From: Teratosphaeria epicoccoides
Lineage: Eukaryota; Ascomycota; Dothideomycetes; Mycosphaerellales; Teratosphaeriaceae
Length of the DNA stretch: 64,000 nucleotides
Reading direction: 5' to 3'
NCBI GenBank assembly: GCA_021401465.1
Contig: JADDMT010000012.1
Span: 310,001-374,000 of the forward strand
The number at the start of each line of letters is the position of its first letter. The first letter of the stretch is position 1. The position numbers and the translations under genes are program-made. The notes under the pieces are model-generated. The model was not told where the DNA came from. It saw nothing but the letters and a program-made list of their open reading frames with translations, and ran no database searches. Shown piece by piece: positions 1-11,725 of this stretch.

Positions 1-2
1 AC

Positions 3-530
3 TTTCGAACTCTCGCCGCGCAACAGAGTCAAACAATTGACGAACTCAATCAGCGACTGACAGCACGCGACAAAGAGATTGGGCAGCTGCAGTACCGCCT
101 GGCCGAGGTCACCGAGCAATTGAAGACTAGGTCCACGTGGAGGCAGTTAGCAGTTGATGACCACGAGGTCCAAAAGCTCCGCACCCGAGCAAAGATTGCG
201 GAAGACCGAGCCACGGATCTAGGACGGCAGCTGCAGGACGCCGGGACTAGGCGTGAGGACAATCTGCGTCACTTTTCCAAGGTCGAGACGGAGCTCAAGC
301 AGCAAGTCTCTGAGTCACAGGTCCAGAATGCCTCCCGTCGCGCATTTCAGCAACATCTTGATGGTATTTGTGCGGAGCGTGACAACGCGAAGCGTACGCT
401 CGCTACCGTACAGAGGCAGTTCGAGGAGGAGAAAAGGGCAAACAGACGCAGGGAATTTGCGCATGATATGGACAAAGCTATCAATCGAGACGGGTCAGTT
501 ATCGCGCGCGAAACTATGGAGTACAAATAG
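3..530 (+). CDS. 3' end of a coiled-coil protein (partial at window edge)
   Basis: The frame is open from the first bases of the window to a TAG at 528-530, so this is the C-terminal part (about 175 residues) of a gene that starts upstream. The sequence is rich in Glu, Gln, Arg and Lys with heptad-like spacing (for example ELNQRLTARDKEIGQLQ and KVETELKQQVSESQ), which indicates a long helical coiled coil. No catalytic or binding motif is visible, so the function cannot be named; structural, cytoskeletal or vesicle-tether proteins all look like this. The ending in METMEYK-type low-complexity residues gives no targeting signal. I am confident that it is coding and not of what it does. Confidence 0.65.
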   Translation, partial: FRTLAAQQSQTIDELNQRLTARDKEIGQLQYRLAEVTEQLKTRSTWRQLAVDDHEVQKLRTRAKIAEDRATDLGRQLQDAGTRREDNLRHFSKVETELKQQVSESQVQNASRRAFQQHLDGICAERDNAKRTLATVQRQFEEEKRANRRREFAHDMDKAINRDGSVIARETMEYK

Positions 531-590
531 GGCAGAACAGCCACGTCGACCAACTTATCATCGACTCAACTGCCTGTGGGAACAACCAAC

Positions 591-884
591 ATGTTCACAC
601 TCAGGCAGATCCTCGTCGTTTCGCTTCCCTGCAGCGCAGTTGTGATAGCATGTTCCGGGTCCTACCAATGCTACATGGCGAACGGAGAACACTGCTGCGT
701 ACGTGTCGCATTTCATTACCCTAATTCGATGTCGCGCTCATTGATGCGTCTACAGCTGTTGCCGTCTGGCTTTGAGGATGCAGATTACTGCCCGGGCGCG
801 TCTACTGGAAACACAACGAACCACCATCCACCGAGATGTGTTAACTCTAAGAGGAGGAGATCGAGACTGACAAGCTACAAATAA
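591..884 (+). CDS. Candidate small secreted cysteine-rich protein
   Basis: The model is ATG at 591, exon 591-698, intron 699-755 (57 nt, donor GTACGT, acceptor CTACAG) and exon 756-884, giving 78 residues. The first ~22 residues (MFTLRQILVVSLPCSAVVIA) form a signal peptide. The mature part contains the Cys-rich stretch QCYMANGEHCC, then YCPG and RC. The intron length is a multiple of three and contains no stop, so a retained-intron form would also be open; the donor quality makes me prefer splicing. The basic end (KRRRSR) is odd for a mature effector, and a second intron after RC (acceptor AATAG near 886) could replace it with another open tail. No family is recognised. Such proteins are often effectors or antimicrobial peptides in plant-associated fungi, which is inference here. 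Confidence 0.45.
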   Translation: MFTLRQILVVSLPCSAVVIACSGSYQCYMANGEHCCVRVAFHYPNSMSRSLMRLQLLPSGFEDADYCPGASTGNTTNHHPPRCVNSKRRRSRLTSYK

Positions 885-2396
885 TAGATGCCACTGCATC
901 AGGTCACCCCCCAAATTCACAGTGTCTTGTTCCAAATGAAGCGGTGGGCTCCGTTGGATCCGCAACAAGTCCTGAGCGGCGAGGTTGAGGCTGTTGCGAT
1001 TGGTTTTGTTGGTGAGATGAATTGGTATTGACTGATCTCAGTCATCAGTAGCACCCACCATTCCTGCTTCTTTTCCAGACCTGGGGCTAAGCTACCAGCT
1101 CACCTTGACGATACATGCACGCATCGAGCCTCAGTTTCTTCGTCAGTAGACGGTTGCTTAAATTATGCTTTAAGCACATTAGCGCCCAACCTCCCGAAAC
1201 ATTGCTTCACTTCAGTCACGACTCCTCAACCTCAACATCAACGACCACCCATCCACTCACCGTCAACTTCTCTACGTTGGTGATTGCCTACAGCCCGTCA
1301 TTTCCAGACGACGCATCTTTGGTTACTGAGCAGCACGACCCTTCGACTGCCAAGATAGACTTCATCAAGCTTCGGTCATATCTGCTCACAATAGCATTCT
1401 TCGAATTGCCTGCTCTACGACCTCTGGAAAAGCCCTGTGCTTGGGAATTACGCGAGGCGATCGTCTAAGCGCTAGTCAACATGCTAGTTCGCAAATGATA
1501 GAGATTCGACGATAGCAGTGCAGCGTCTGGAAAGCAGTGTTTTATATGAGTTCCCAATCTATGCTTAGCGCTGCATCTCCATCTATCACATAGAATGCTA
1601 ATGGCTGTCATGTCCATAGCAGCATTGCCATGTCACCAAAGGAGTCCGCTTCTGGACTCCTACCATGGATTGTCCAGCTGATGAAGGGCGCCATTGCCGC
1701 TACTGTCATAGCGCTGAGTTTGGCATTACTGCATACTACAAAAAAGACGAATTTGCACAAGTGTATCACGGTAAACCCTGCACAAGGCTCCCATTTCGAC
1801 AGTAGCCGCCATATTACACAGCCGCGTGGCGTACTGCGCGCTATGGGTACCACAGATAGGGCCTACTGTAAGGGCTGGACGTGATCGAGGTCGCAAGAAA
1901 ATAAAAGTTTGAAGTCATCGGGAGGCGGCCCGAGTGGAGTGCGTTCTGAGGCGAAGGGCATTGCTTTTTTGCCTCCTCCGCGACAGAGTCAGTGTTCGAA
2001 ACATCAGCAAAGTCATGACCCGCTCGGCCACTGTTTGCAACGGGAGCAACGATCAATCTGGATTGAAAACGGCATTGCGCGAGTCAGTGTCTCGTCCAAA
2101 TCACGGCTTTGTGAACATTCGCCAATACGGGCCACATATGAAGCAACGCTGTCGCGAAGTGTGACCGAAACTTGATTGTGAGACATTGCAATGGCGACCG
2201 TATCTTCTCGACGTCTCTTGCACAGTCCTTATCATATTTTGATACAACATGAACACATCTGGGTGGCGGTGATCGCGTCGAAGGTGAAATTTGATAGCGG
2301 TGCCTCCCGGCTGACTCTCGTCTTGTCGAGCGGGCTCATCAAACCAGATGACCCATTTCTCATGCAATCCACTGACCTCTTGCTTGGCTGCCCTGA
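885..2396. other. Intergenic, no supported gene
   Basis: About 1.5 kb. Two short plus-strand frames start with ATG: 1115-1468 (117 residues, Ser/Thr-rich middle) and 1630-1884 (84 residues, one hydrophobic stretch). Neither has a recognisable domain, splice support or a matching neighbour, and I do not call them genes. Confidence 0.4.
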
Positions 2397-3754
2397 TCAC
2401 CCGCCCACCAAAGTATTTCCACTGTGGGCTGAACTGACAGGGGCATCACTGCTGGGTGGCGGGCTGTCCTTGGTCGTTGAATCAAGCGCTTTTGTCACCT
2501 GATTCGCGCTTGGCATCGGACTGATTCTTGCAACGAGGTCACTTGGGAGTCTAGGAACACTGATCCTCCAGCTTCGTCTTCGCTGGCAAAGTGATCGCCG
2601 AACCTTGTCCTTATCCGGCTCATCGACGTCGCCAGCGCGATATCCAAGATGCGCACTAGACTGCCCCAATCCTTGTTCTCTGAATTCGTTCTCGTCACTG
2701 GAAGGCGTACTTTGTGCGGCGGTCATCTCGCTGTCGGAGCGATAGTCCTCTATCGGGGCAATCCCGTCGACGGCTTTTGGGTAGTCGCGTAACGGAGAAG
2801 GGGAAGAGCTACCAGTCTTTGAGCCACGAGTCATGCGCGCGTAGACGCCCTTGAGGGTGGGCAGGCACGCCATGATGAGGAGAGTATTAATCTCGGCCGT
2901 ACTCCATATGGCAATCGGACCACTGTTGTACACAGGGTCCTTCGAAGATGAGAAGATCCAGAGGAAGTATTGACGAACCCCGGTGACAACTGATGGCCGG
3001 ACAGGCATACATGTTAGCTGATCAGTCTCGGAGTAACGCCCATCACTGTGCATCGAACTTACGACATGTGATACCACCTAGTGCAAAAATGATCATGAGA
3101 CCTATCCTTCTCTGTCTGGAAATCTTGAGACGTGCGAGAATGGGTAGAGGCAGGAGCGCAATTGCAATGTCGGTGACGATGGTGATTCCTCCATTGATGT
3201 ACCAAATCGTGAATCTTGGCAGGCAGTGTCCAGGTTCAGAATGGTTCCAGTATTTGGAAACTGGTATGCAGGCAAGGATCGATCCCAGTACTGACTCTAT
3301 GCCGAAAAGACCGACAACGAGCATCAAGACGTACAGGCACACCCTGAACCATTTCTGGACAAATACCCGACGGTATTGGAAGAGAATAGAGAGGCGGCCA
3401 GTAAAGAGCGTCCCGTTGTAAGTGAAGATAGCCACCCATAACGCCTTTTGAGATAGGACCGATTGTCGTTGCGACACGAGCCAGGTGTGGACTCCGACAG
3501 CGTAGTATGCCTCGAAGCAGCTCGCGATGCATTGGGCTATGCTGCACGCCTACATCCTGTCAGTGAAGCTCACAATGGCGTACAATTCGTTAGCTTACCA
3601 GAGCAATCATGATGAGCGCATCGTCAATACCAAGATTGTGTGCGACTAGCAGCCGATAAAACAAGCGCAGGAGGACAATGGCAGCAGCAGCCGCAGTCAA
3701 AGCTATGTTGGCTATGAGGACGGCCGTAGCGGACGCGTGACCTCCTGCCGGCAT
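2397..3754 (-). CDS. Rhodopsin-domain integral membrane protein (fungal, Pth11-like group)
   Basis: Three exons on the minus strand: 3754-3599, 3549-3063 and 2989-2397, with introns of 49 and 73 nt (the second has a GCTAACA branch site); 411 residues. It belongs to the fungal rhodopsin-domain family of seven-helix membrane proteins. Conserved marks in order are IDDALIM after helix 1, the WVAIFTYN and LSILFQYRRVF region, a Cys pair typical of the extracellular loops (ILACIPVSKYW, GHCLPR), DIAIALLPLPIL, and SSKDPVYNSGPIAIWSTAE before the last helix (TLLIMACLPTLKG). The last ~150 residues are polar, Ser/Pro-rich and presumably cytoplasmic. Ligands of these proteins are unknown; relatives such as Pth11 sense surface cues in pathogens. 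The start ATG lies just before helix 1. Family assignment is secure, role is not. Confidence 0.85.
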
Positions 3755-6331
3755 GGTGGCTCTATCTCAGCCGTGAGGACATGAAGGTCCAAGATCCGGC
3801 GACCAAGACAAGGACTGTCCATCCACACGTTAAGGCGCCCGGTCTACATCTCATTATTGTTGATCGCAACATTCACGCGACAGCTGAGTCAAGATCGGCC
3901 ACGGCTATGTCACGATCTCCGCATCGAGAAGACTGGCGCCATGGGGAGAGAATCTGAAGTGAGTAAGTTGAGCAACGGCGAGGCGAGTGTGGCTCTAAGC
4001 CAACAGGGACCTTCAGCAGCCTGCATAGGGAGGGGTTTGCAGGCACTTTGCAGGTCTCACGCGGTCGGCGCCATGGCATTGTGGTCCGAGCACCTGCAAG
4101 GCCTTGGGGCTAGAGTAGAAGAAAGGGCGTAGTAGTAGACGCGGGTTCCCGCACGAGTCATGCTGCGATCAAACCATACCAAATCTCCGATAAATTCAGC
4201 TGCATGACTGACTCGTGGCCGGGATGCAGTGCGATGGGAATCGTGATGGGATGTTTGGCGATGTTGAGCGGCAAATGAGTACATATCGGTCTTGCATCAA
4301 CGGGAACACTGCGACATCAAGCCATCTGATTGTAACGTTTGCTTGGACAGAAGTTTGCTCGGCACAGTCGAGCTATACTACTCGGCCTGATAAAGCTCTA
4401 AGCCACAGGTGCTGTTGCCGACGCGATCGCCATTATCCTTCACGATGTCTCTCGCAATCATGCTGACATGTGGGCCGTGCAGGAGGAGGAGAGAAGGAGC
4501 GCGAAGGCATGAAACAGTAAGTAATTGGGTTGCTTCTGCTTCGCATACTACGCTCGCCATGATATCCCTCGTGCCTCGTCTCAGGCATCTCTGCAATCAT
4601 ACAGTACCTGACTGAAGCGGGCAGGACGTGTTTCTCATCCGGTGCTGGATCTCAATTTCGGGATGGTCGTTCACTGACTTGTTTTACCTTTGCTTCGAAT
4701 CATGGACGACCGGTGCTCGCCGCTGAACCTCAGCTCATCCCGTTCGCGGCCTTCCTTCTAACCAGTGGCGCATTCCTATCATGCGCCCGCGCCCTCTCCA
4801 AGCGCTATGAAATAATTCCCTTCCTGGCATCCCAGTCCCTCCTAGCAGGCTACTTGGGTGCCATGAAATGGCGGACGGCTTTGTTTTTGGCAATCCTGAG
4901 TGAAAGAAGACACTGCACTTGCTGGCAAATCGCAGCACCTGTTATTGTCTTTGCCCACCACTGAACCTCGACCTTGACACGCATAATTCGTCCAGCCGCT
5001 CGTGAGGAATCCCGTTGACTGGGTATGACCAGTGTTATCTAGAGCCCGGCATTGCACTGTGGTCTGAATGTCTGACGTAGTCCTACAGTCACGGATCAGC
5101 GCTCAGGTCTTTGCTGTTGACCTTCTAGTAAGCCACATGGACTTACGCGAATGCAGTCGGGAGGGACATGATGACGAAGATTGTTGGAAGATGCATGCTG
5201 AGTACGGCTTTTGGATTTGCCGGTCGCTGGAATTGTTGCGATTGTTGGACCTGGACTTGCTTCGAGATAGCAATGGAAGAGATGGAGAGCATACATGTAT
5301 ATATGGACAGCAGTAGCGTTGCACCACCTTGCTACGGCACATCCACCTTCCAACGTTCATAACCCATCAAACAATGCATGTTCGTGTCTGACCACCCTGA
5401 CCTAGACGACCTGAGTCTAGAGTGTCGCAGTGCCGTCCTTCCTGTGGTATGCGAATTCTAACATTGGCTCGGCAACTGGGCACTCCTTGCTCAAGTGCGT
5501 GGCGAGAGAGCGGCATCAGCTCATCTAGAATCGGCGTTACCAGGTTCTAGCAGTGTTGATGCTACTAGTCATCGTTGTGGTAAGGTTTGGCCCGGCCTCC
5601 ACCCCAGTAGAATGGTAACTGCTTTAGAGCCTAATGAGCATGGCCCTTTTCACGTCCGTGCGCTGTGCCCTGTCAAAAGTATCCGAGACTCTTCTTCTAC
5701 GTCTAGGATTGGCATTCAGTTACAGGTCACGCCGCGATGGCTGAAAATTTTCCGCTCCCATGCTTCAAAAGTCGCCAAAAAGGTGATGTATGACAAGAGA
5801 GATACAGCCAGATCTGTGCATACAAGCATAGACAGAGCAGGCCTCGAAAAGAGCCCTTCTATACGTCCTATTCATTGACATGTGTCTCCCATGCTACTGT
5901 ACATATGTGCGGCCTTGCTTTGACACCGGAAGGTGTCATAGTATGATGTTCGGCCGAATTCACTTGTACCACCATTCTTGGGTTGAGGCTGTCCTCCCTG
6001 CTTCGTCAGACAAGACAACGATGCCTTTCTCGCATCCTGACGGCGCGATACCCGACGACGCGAAGGCTGTCGAGAGTCCAGATCAGTGAGCAAAAATGCA
6101 CCAGACAAAGCCAAGGGATGAAAGGAGGAGGGTCACTCGAGCTGAAATCGCCGTGACCGAGACATAATTCGCCGGCTTGCTACCTTGCTGCAAGATGGCC
6201 GGGCGTGCGCAGGGTTTGTTCGTTCGATTGGTCGAGCCAGACACATTACGACCAAAATAGACCTGGAGGTATCGCTCGCTCACAGTTGGATTAAGCTTAC
6301 GTGGATATTCCCAGTCTTGTGTGTTCTTTTC
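3755..6331. other. Long intergenic region, no supported gene
   Basis: About 2.6 kb on which all open frames are short, overlap each other on both strands and show no domain or signal peptide with splice support. It lies between an intact receptor-like gene and two decayed genes, so it may hold further, unrecognisable relics. Confidence 0.4.
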
Positions 6332-7436
6332 CTAGACCAAGCTCATCAATAATATCACTGGCCGCTTCTCGCCCACCACAAATGCAGTGTTGTCTGTATT
6401 AGCACCAAAACTATCCGGGGGAATCCACAGGTCAGCAGGTTTCAGTCCAATGATGCCATGCACATTATTGAGGCTGGCGTCTTCCACTCCCATCTTATCT
6501 CTTGGCGCCATCTTACAAGTACCAAGAGAGTGCCAAGTCGTGTTAACAATCTCCCGCTCTTGGCCATAGGTCTGTTGCGCCCATTGAAATTCCGGATTTG
6601 GCTGGAACTTCGGGCTGGTGCGATACCTACAGCACGCTTATTGCTGTCTAGCAGCACTTTGACAACCTGCTTTTCGACCAGTACATGCAAAGTTGGATAC
6701 TCTCCACTTCGCAACTTCGGGTGGATGAATCTGTGGGCTCGGCCCGACGTATTTGAGCCATCGCTCTGTGGCGTTGTTGGCATCCAGATTCTGGAGGTCC
6801 TTGAGCTCCTGATACCCAATCTGCGCTGCTGAATCGATGAAACGATCTTCGGCTGGCTTGCAGCGGTGCGTACCTCCGGACATGTTCATTGCCCCGATAT
6901 CGCCGCGGTGCCCGTGATACTTCTCGGACTGCTCAAAAGGCAGCTGCGCCATCACATGACGATTACGAGATTGAACAAACATTCTTCAAATGCGGGTATA
7001 TCTTTGGCAGACCATCCAGGTGAGTACCAGCTATCGCAATCGGATCGCTGTGCCTGAGTGTAGACGATCCGGTTGATCGAGGGTCCGCCACCAAGAGCGC
7101 CTCCGGATGGGACAATCGGATGCCGGCCAGCCAGTTGCGGGGGCTTCATTTCCTTGCCAAAAGAGCGCAGTCTTGCTGTTCTGGAAGAGGTTCCTTGCGT
7201 ACAGGGCTGGATGCACAACCTCGGGCAGGCCTTAGTTGTTAAGTCCCTGCTCAATAACGAGGATGCTCAATTCAGGATCTGCCTCAGCGAGACGCCCTGA
7301 AACGACTCAGCCAGCAAGATCACCTGGTATTGTTGTTAGTAACATAGTCTTCGCTACTAGAACGACACAGCTTGCCTCCTGCAATGAGAACATCTACCTC
7401 CTGTAGACATTCGGGGAGCTTGGAGCACAATGGCAT
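6332..7436 (-). pseudogene. Decayed alcohol-oxidase-like GMC oxidoreductase
   Basis: Pieces of a GMC flavoprotein, in the right order but in changing frames, run from a possible ATG at 7436 to TAG at 6332-6334. Recognisable segments are the start of the FAD fold (VDVLIAGG), LAEADPELSILVIE, the GGALGGGPSIN loop followed by VYTQAQRSD, ELKDLQNLDANNATERWLKY, HRFIHPKLRSGEYPTLHVLVE, and the C-terminal domain around NTTWHSLGTCKMAPR and FGANTDNTAFVVGEK. An in-frame TAA sits at 7232-7234, several frameshifts occur (near 7150, 6740 and 6590), and the segment between the nucleotide-binding and C-terminal domains is missing, leaving about 1.1 kb where intact alcohol oxidases need about 2 kb. The wording of the motifs is closest to fungal methanol/alcohol oxidase-type enzymes. 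It cannot make a working enzyme. Confidence 0.85.
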
Positions 7437-7603
7437 ATTGTCCAATGAAACAGATGCAGTTCAAGCTGCGGAGGCGTCAGTCAAGAGGTCTTTGGGGCAT
7501 AAAAGTAATCACAATCCGTTTGTACACCTTTGTGGGTCTGACGGGTATATGGCAAAACCCTTCACGTCAGACACATTGATGCCTGTCTGTCTCCTAACGA
7601 GCC

Positions 7604-9193
7604 ATCACGGTGCTGGGGTCGAGGCAGTCGGGTTCGGCGCGATGACGATATAACCTTACTCTGGGTATACGGCCAAGTTCCATCTGGTCGACCAGCTGTC
7701 AGCCCAAGAGCTCCGGGGACCGCCGTGGATAATGTACGCGACGGGGTACTTCATGCTTGGGTCGAAGCTGCTTGGTTTCATAAGAATTGAGTGAATCTCT
7801 TTCGTGACCTCAGGGTTTGCGGCCGGTGTCCAGATTAGTTCAATTTTACCACCAGATCCCGAGTTTGAGTTGTACCAGGCGGAGGAATATGCTGTACCAT
7901 TGGGCGACTTTCGAAGGATTGTCCACCATGAGTTGTCGACCAACGAGACGGCAGAAATGAATAGCCCATCATCCTTCAAGGGTCCAACTTTTCTCACGTA
8001 GCCTGTGGGGATTATATTTACAGCAGTGAGGTCGTCAGATCGATCTTGACCCAGGCCGACTTTGAAGACTTTAGCAGTAGCCTTATCCTCCGCAATGGCA
8101 AAGAGAGCTTGTCCGTCTGCTAACCAAGAACGACCCAGAGGGCTCAAATCCACATCACCAATTTCTACCTTCAACTCCATCGCTTCTGGCTCTCTTGTTG
8201 CGGCAGCTAAACTGATACTGGCGGTGTATAATATTTGATTTCTACCGGACTCATAGCTGTTGATCTTCATCCGAAGGAAAGCCAGATCTCCTGTGCTAGA
8301 CAGAACAGGAGAGACTGTTGCTCCTTCAAACCCAGGCGACTTGATCTGGAGGGGCTCTGGCGACTCACTCTGATCCCACGAACTGAATGGAATATAGTAC
8401 AAGTCTTCCTTCGTGTTCAACGACTGGTCCAGTCCCACGTCTTTCGCCACGCATTTGAGACCACACGATCAGAGATCATAGTCTTCAGTCTCACCGAAAG
8501 GGGGCACTGGGCCCTCCAGCACAGTGTCTTTCAAGGCGTTTACAGGCTGGCTAAGCTTGTATCTCCCTTCTTCTTTATAGGGGCTCAGTTTTGCATACCA
8601 AAGAGAAGCCTTCTGCTTCGTGATATACTCGTCCCAATGTCGGACGAAACAAGCTATTGTAGAGCCGTCCACTCAATCTTGTCTCTTTTTTGTTTTTCTC
8701 AGGCGTCCACATCGACCCATCTCAAGGGTCGGTAGGAATCGTGAGCACGACTTCGAAAGCATCGTTGGCATTGTTGAGCGGTACAATTTTCAGGCCTCCA
8801 GCAATCGCATTGATGTGAGCAGTCGAATAGAATCCTTCACCATGCCTCAGACCCGCAACGGTCTTGCTGACGCTCGTCCAGAATAGATCAGTAGTCCCAT
8901 TCTCATTCTGCTGCAAGCAAGCGAATTCATCGTCATTGGTCCAGACGGGAGACGCAATGACATGATGATCAACAAGCACATGAGACTCATTGGTTCTCAA
9001 GTCCCAGACTCTCAGCTCTTCAGTGTTGCTGTGATATCCAAAGCTGTAAAGAGCTCCAAAGTACAGTACCTGCGGACTGGAAGGGTTTGGGATGCTGTCC
9101 GAGCGCGTTGGTGTAGATAGCATTACACTCGGCGTGAAGACAGGCGCCAAGCGGATCATCAGGGTTCCGGACGCAGAACTGGCGTCTTGGAGA
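7604..9193 (-). pseudogene. Decayed and truncated dipeptidyl-peptidase V-like S9 peptidase
   Basis: The beta-propeller part of a secreted DPP V-type serine peptidase is readable from about 9190 (ASSASGTLM, then SDSIPNPSS, ELRVWDLRTNESHVLV) through WTPEKNKKETRLSG, RHWDEYITKQKASLWY, PVNALKDTVLE and DLYYIPFSSWDQ to KEIHSILMKPSSFDPSMKYP and the HGGP oxyanion motif near 7720. In-frame stops occur at 8722-8724, 8469-8471, 7656-7658 and 7604-7606, and there is a frame change near 8650. After the third stop the frame still reads GYIVIAPNPT, the start of the catalytic core, and then homology ends: the nucleophile Ser, Asp and His of the alpha/beta-hydrolase domain are absent. It is a relic directly upstream of the decayed GMC gene and on the same strand. 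Confidence 0.85.
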
Positions 9194-9965
9194 TTTTGAT
9201 AATGAAGTGAAGCTATTTGATCGGGACAGACGTATCGCCGCTACTCACGCCGGAAAGGACGTCCTACAGTTGTGGCTGCCGCTGCCACACCAAACTCTCG
9301 AAGAACGGGAAAATCCACAAATATGGAAGAAAAAGAGAGAAAGGCCGTCGTCGTGCAGGCGGTAAGAATCGTACAAGTGAAGACTGTCGTTGGCCTGAGC
9401 ACCGAACGACAACAATATGCTGGGAGTGACGGCACTAAATGCAATGCAATTATCAACAATAATGCCCAAGGATACCGCCGTCTGTACAGAAGCTTTATGG
9501 CAATTCCTGTTTCACAGCCGTGCTTTACCGGGGTCCAGGACTTCATGTTCGGATTATTGGTCGTTTAACCCTGCAATGCTCGATGGGACGTACCGTCAAG
9601 ACCGCCCAGAAGGCTACAAGTCAACTGGGGTTATTGATCAAGAGAAATCTCACACAAGCATACCTTTGTCCGTATAGGGAATCGATTGACTTGTGGCGAG
9701 ACCCGCTGAAAGACCTGTCAATCATCAGCAGGATATCTATCACGTCAGTCTCAAGGCTTGACATGGCGATACGCGTCAAAAGACTCGGATATCCTTGTCG
9801 ATGGAGAGTCCGTCAGGGCTGTTGCGACTGTACGCTGCGTTTCTGTGCTCTCCGTACTCAAGACTCGTACTCTCGCTCCTCTTTCCGGCGCTGTCACTGT
9901 TCGTGAACCAATCTTATGGATCAGCGCCCGCCAATTGCAAGCATAACAGGCAAGTCGCCATAGTA
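9194..9965. other. Intergenic, no supported gene
   Basis: Several overlapping short frames are present on both strands (for example 9241-9546 minus with hydrophobic runs). They may include the lost N-terminus of the neighbouring peptidase relic, but no motif lets me say so. Confidence 0.35.
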
Positions 9966-11725
9966 TCACAACTTCTTCCAGTCAAACGCCCTTTCCCACG
10001 CTGCTCCAACCTTCAGACATTCAATGTCGCCAAACTTGGGCCCTACAATCTGCAAGCCAGTCGGTAAGTTCACTGTCTCGTCTTCGTGAGCGGGCACGAA
10101 ACCGATGGGGATCGTGAGCGCCGGATGCCCGGTGCCTGCGCTCAAGATCAGTTACACTGACACTCAAGCTAGCTGATGTAGATCTATGTCAGGCATGACT
10201 TACTGTTGAACGGAGCAGTATTTCCAACCAGTCCGACATTCCTTGACAGACGCTCCAAGGGACCATGCGAAGACGGGTCGGTGAAGAGCTTACACGGTGG
10301 CGAGGGCAAGGTGGGCATAACTAGGACCGAGACGGATTGGAGAGCTTTGTCATATTCGTCCTGCTTCAACGTTAGCGTCATCCTTGGTAGGAAGCCACAA
10401 TGCTGCAATGATGGGACGGAAGTTGCCAAGCGTACGTTCATCTTTCTCGCCAGGTTACTAGTCTTTGCCAGCAACTCCGCCCCAAACTTCTGCTCGAGAT
10501 ACAGGTATCTGAGGTACAGATTCTGCCCAGCAGGTGACAGCGCGTCGAAGGCCTCTTGCGTCAAATTCTTTCCGGACAGCTTCACGCGGTCAGTCATGTA
10601 TAGCTGTTTCCGGCCCGGGAGGTCGGATAGCAGACCCTGTCGGCCACCACCGATAGGCATGTTGCACATCCAAACGATGGCTGCGTTACTGTGTACGGGA
10701 ACCGAAATTTGTATAAGGTCTGCACCTAGATTGGCAAGCTTGGAGACTGCGAAGCGTGTCCGGGAAGCGACGTTGGGATCCATGCTGGGAATCGTGAAGC
10801 CTTCTTCTAGGATGCCGATCTTGATACCCGCAAGAGGCTTTGAAGGTTCAGAGGCGGAGGAGAGGAACGAGGTAAGCTGCTTGCTGTATTCCAGCGTTCC
10901 AGGCGGAAGGTAAGGAGGCTGCCTATCATCGATGCCATCAGGTCCTGCAATTGCTTCGAGGAACTTTGCGGCGTCAAATACTGTCTTGGTCATGGGTCCG
11001 GCGTGGTCGATGGTAGCTTCTAGGCTAATGATGCCGGTGTAGGGCACAAGACCCCATGTAGGCTTGAGCCCCACGATGCCGCACATGCTTGATGGGATCC
11101 TGATGCTGCCGCCTTGATCGCAGCCGATGGCCATGTCGACCGAGCCCGTCGCTACCAGACGTCCACTACCTGAAGAGGAACCGCCGGTGCTGTAGCCATC
11201 AGCGTATGGGTTATGGACGGGTCCGGTGACCGAGGTGTCGGATACGCCTTCCATACAGGCGTTCTCGCATGTGGCTTTGCCTGCGATGGTGGCGCCTGCG
11301 TCGAGGATACGGGTCGTGATGGTTGCGTCGAGTTGAGGCGTCCAATCCATGGCTGCTGTACCATTTGTACACTTCACGCCTGCTAGAGCAACATTGTCTT
11401 TGAGTGCTACGGTCTTGCCTTGAAGTAGGTCAGATATCGGCGAGGTGGCTTTGACTGTGACTTTGGTTGCCCATCCACCCTTATCGCTCTCGCTAGGACC
11501 TTGCGGGATGGAGGTGTCTGTTCGTTGGTACTTCTCCAGGTCAGGCTGAGGGAAATAGTCTGGACCAGACAGGAGCTCCTTGACGCTCTGGTCCACGGCA
11601 CCTAGAAGGCGTTGAAAATCATCTACATGCTCGGCCTTGAACTTGAGGCCCACTTTGGCACTCAGAGCGTGAAGGTCTTCTGCTGGCACCATTGGTGCAT
11701 CATTGCCTAAGGTTACCACAGACAT
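9966..11725 (-). CDS. Amidase (amidase-signature family)
   Basis: Two exons, 11725-10204 and 10135-9966, joined over a 68-nt intron (GTAAGT donor, GCGCAG acceptor), encode 563 residues. Amidase-signature hydrolases cleave carboxylic amides with a Ser-cisSer-Lys triad. Seen here are the Lys region (GKTVALKDNV), the Gly/Ser-rich core STGGSSSGSGR and the downstream DQGGSIRIPSSMCGIVGLKP with the nucleophile Ser. The C-terminal exon restores the expected ending (NTAPFN joined to STGHPALTIPIG, then LPTGLQIVG), which confirms the intron. There is no signal peptide, so it is probably cytosolic. The ATG at 11725 is chosen over a GTG three codons upstream. The substrate cannot be inferred; acetamidase-like and aryl-amidase-like members share these motifs. 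It is divergently arranged with the kinase gene. Confidence 0.9.

Noticed and set aside
1115..1468. 117-residue plus-strand frame with ATG
   Set aside because: Composition is Ser/Thr/Leu-rich without domain, signal or splice support; treated as chance in a gene-poor stretch.
6332..9193. Biosynthetic or degradative cluster of oxidase and peptidase
   Set aside because: Both members are broken and the neighbours are unrelated; no transporter, regulator or backbone enzyme is present.
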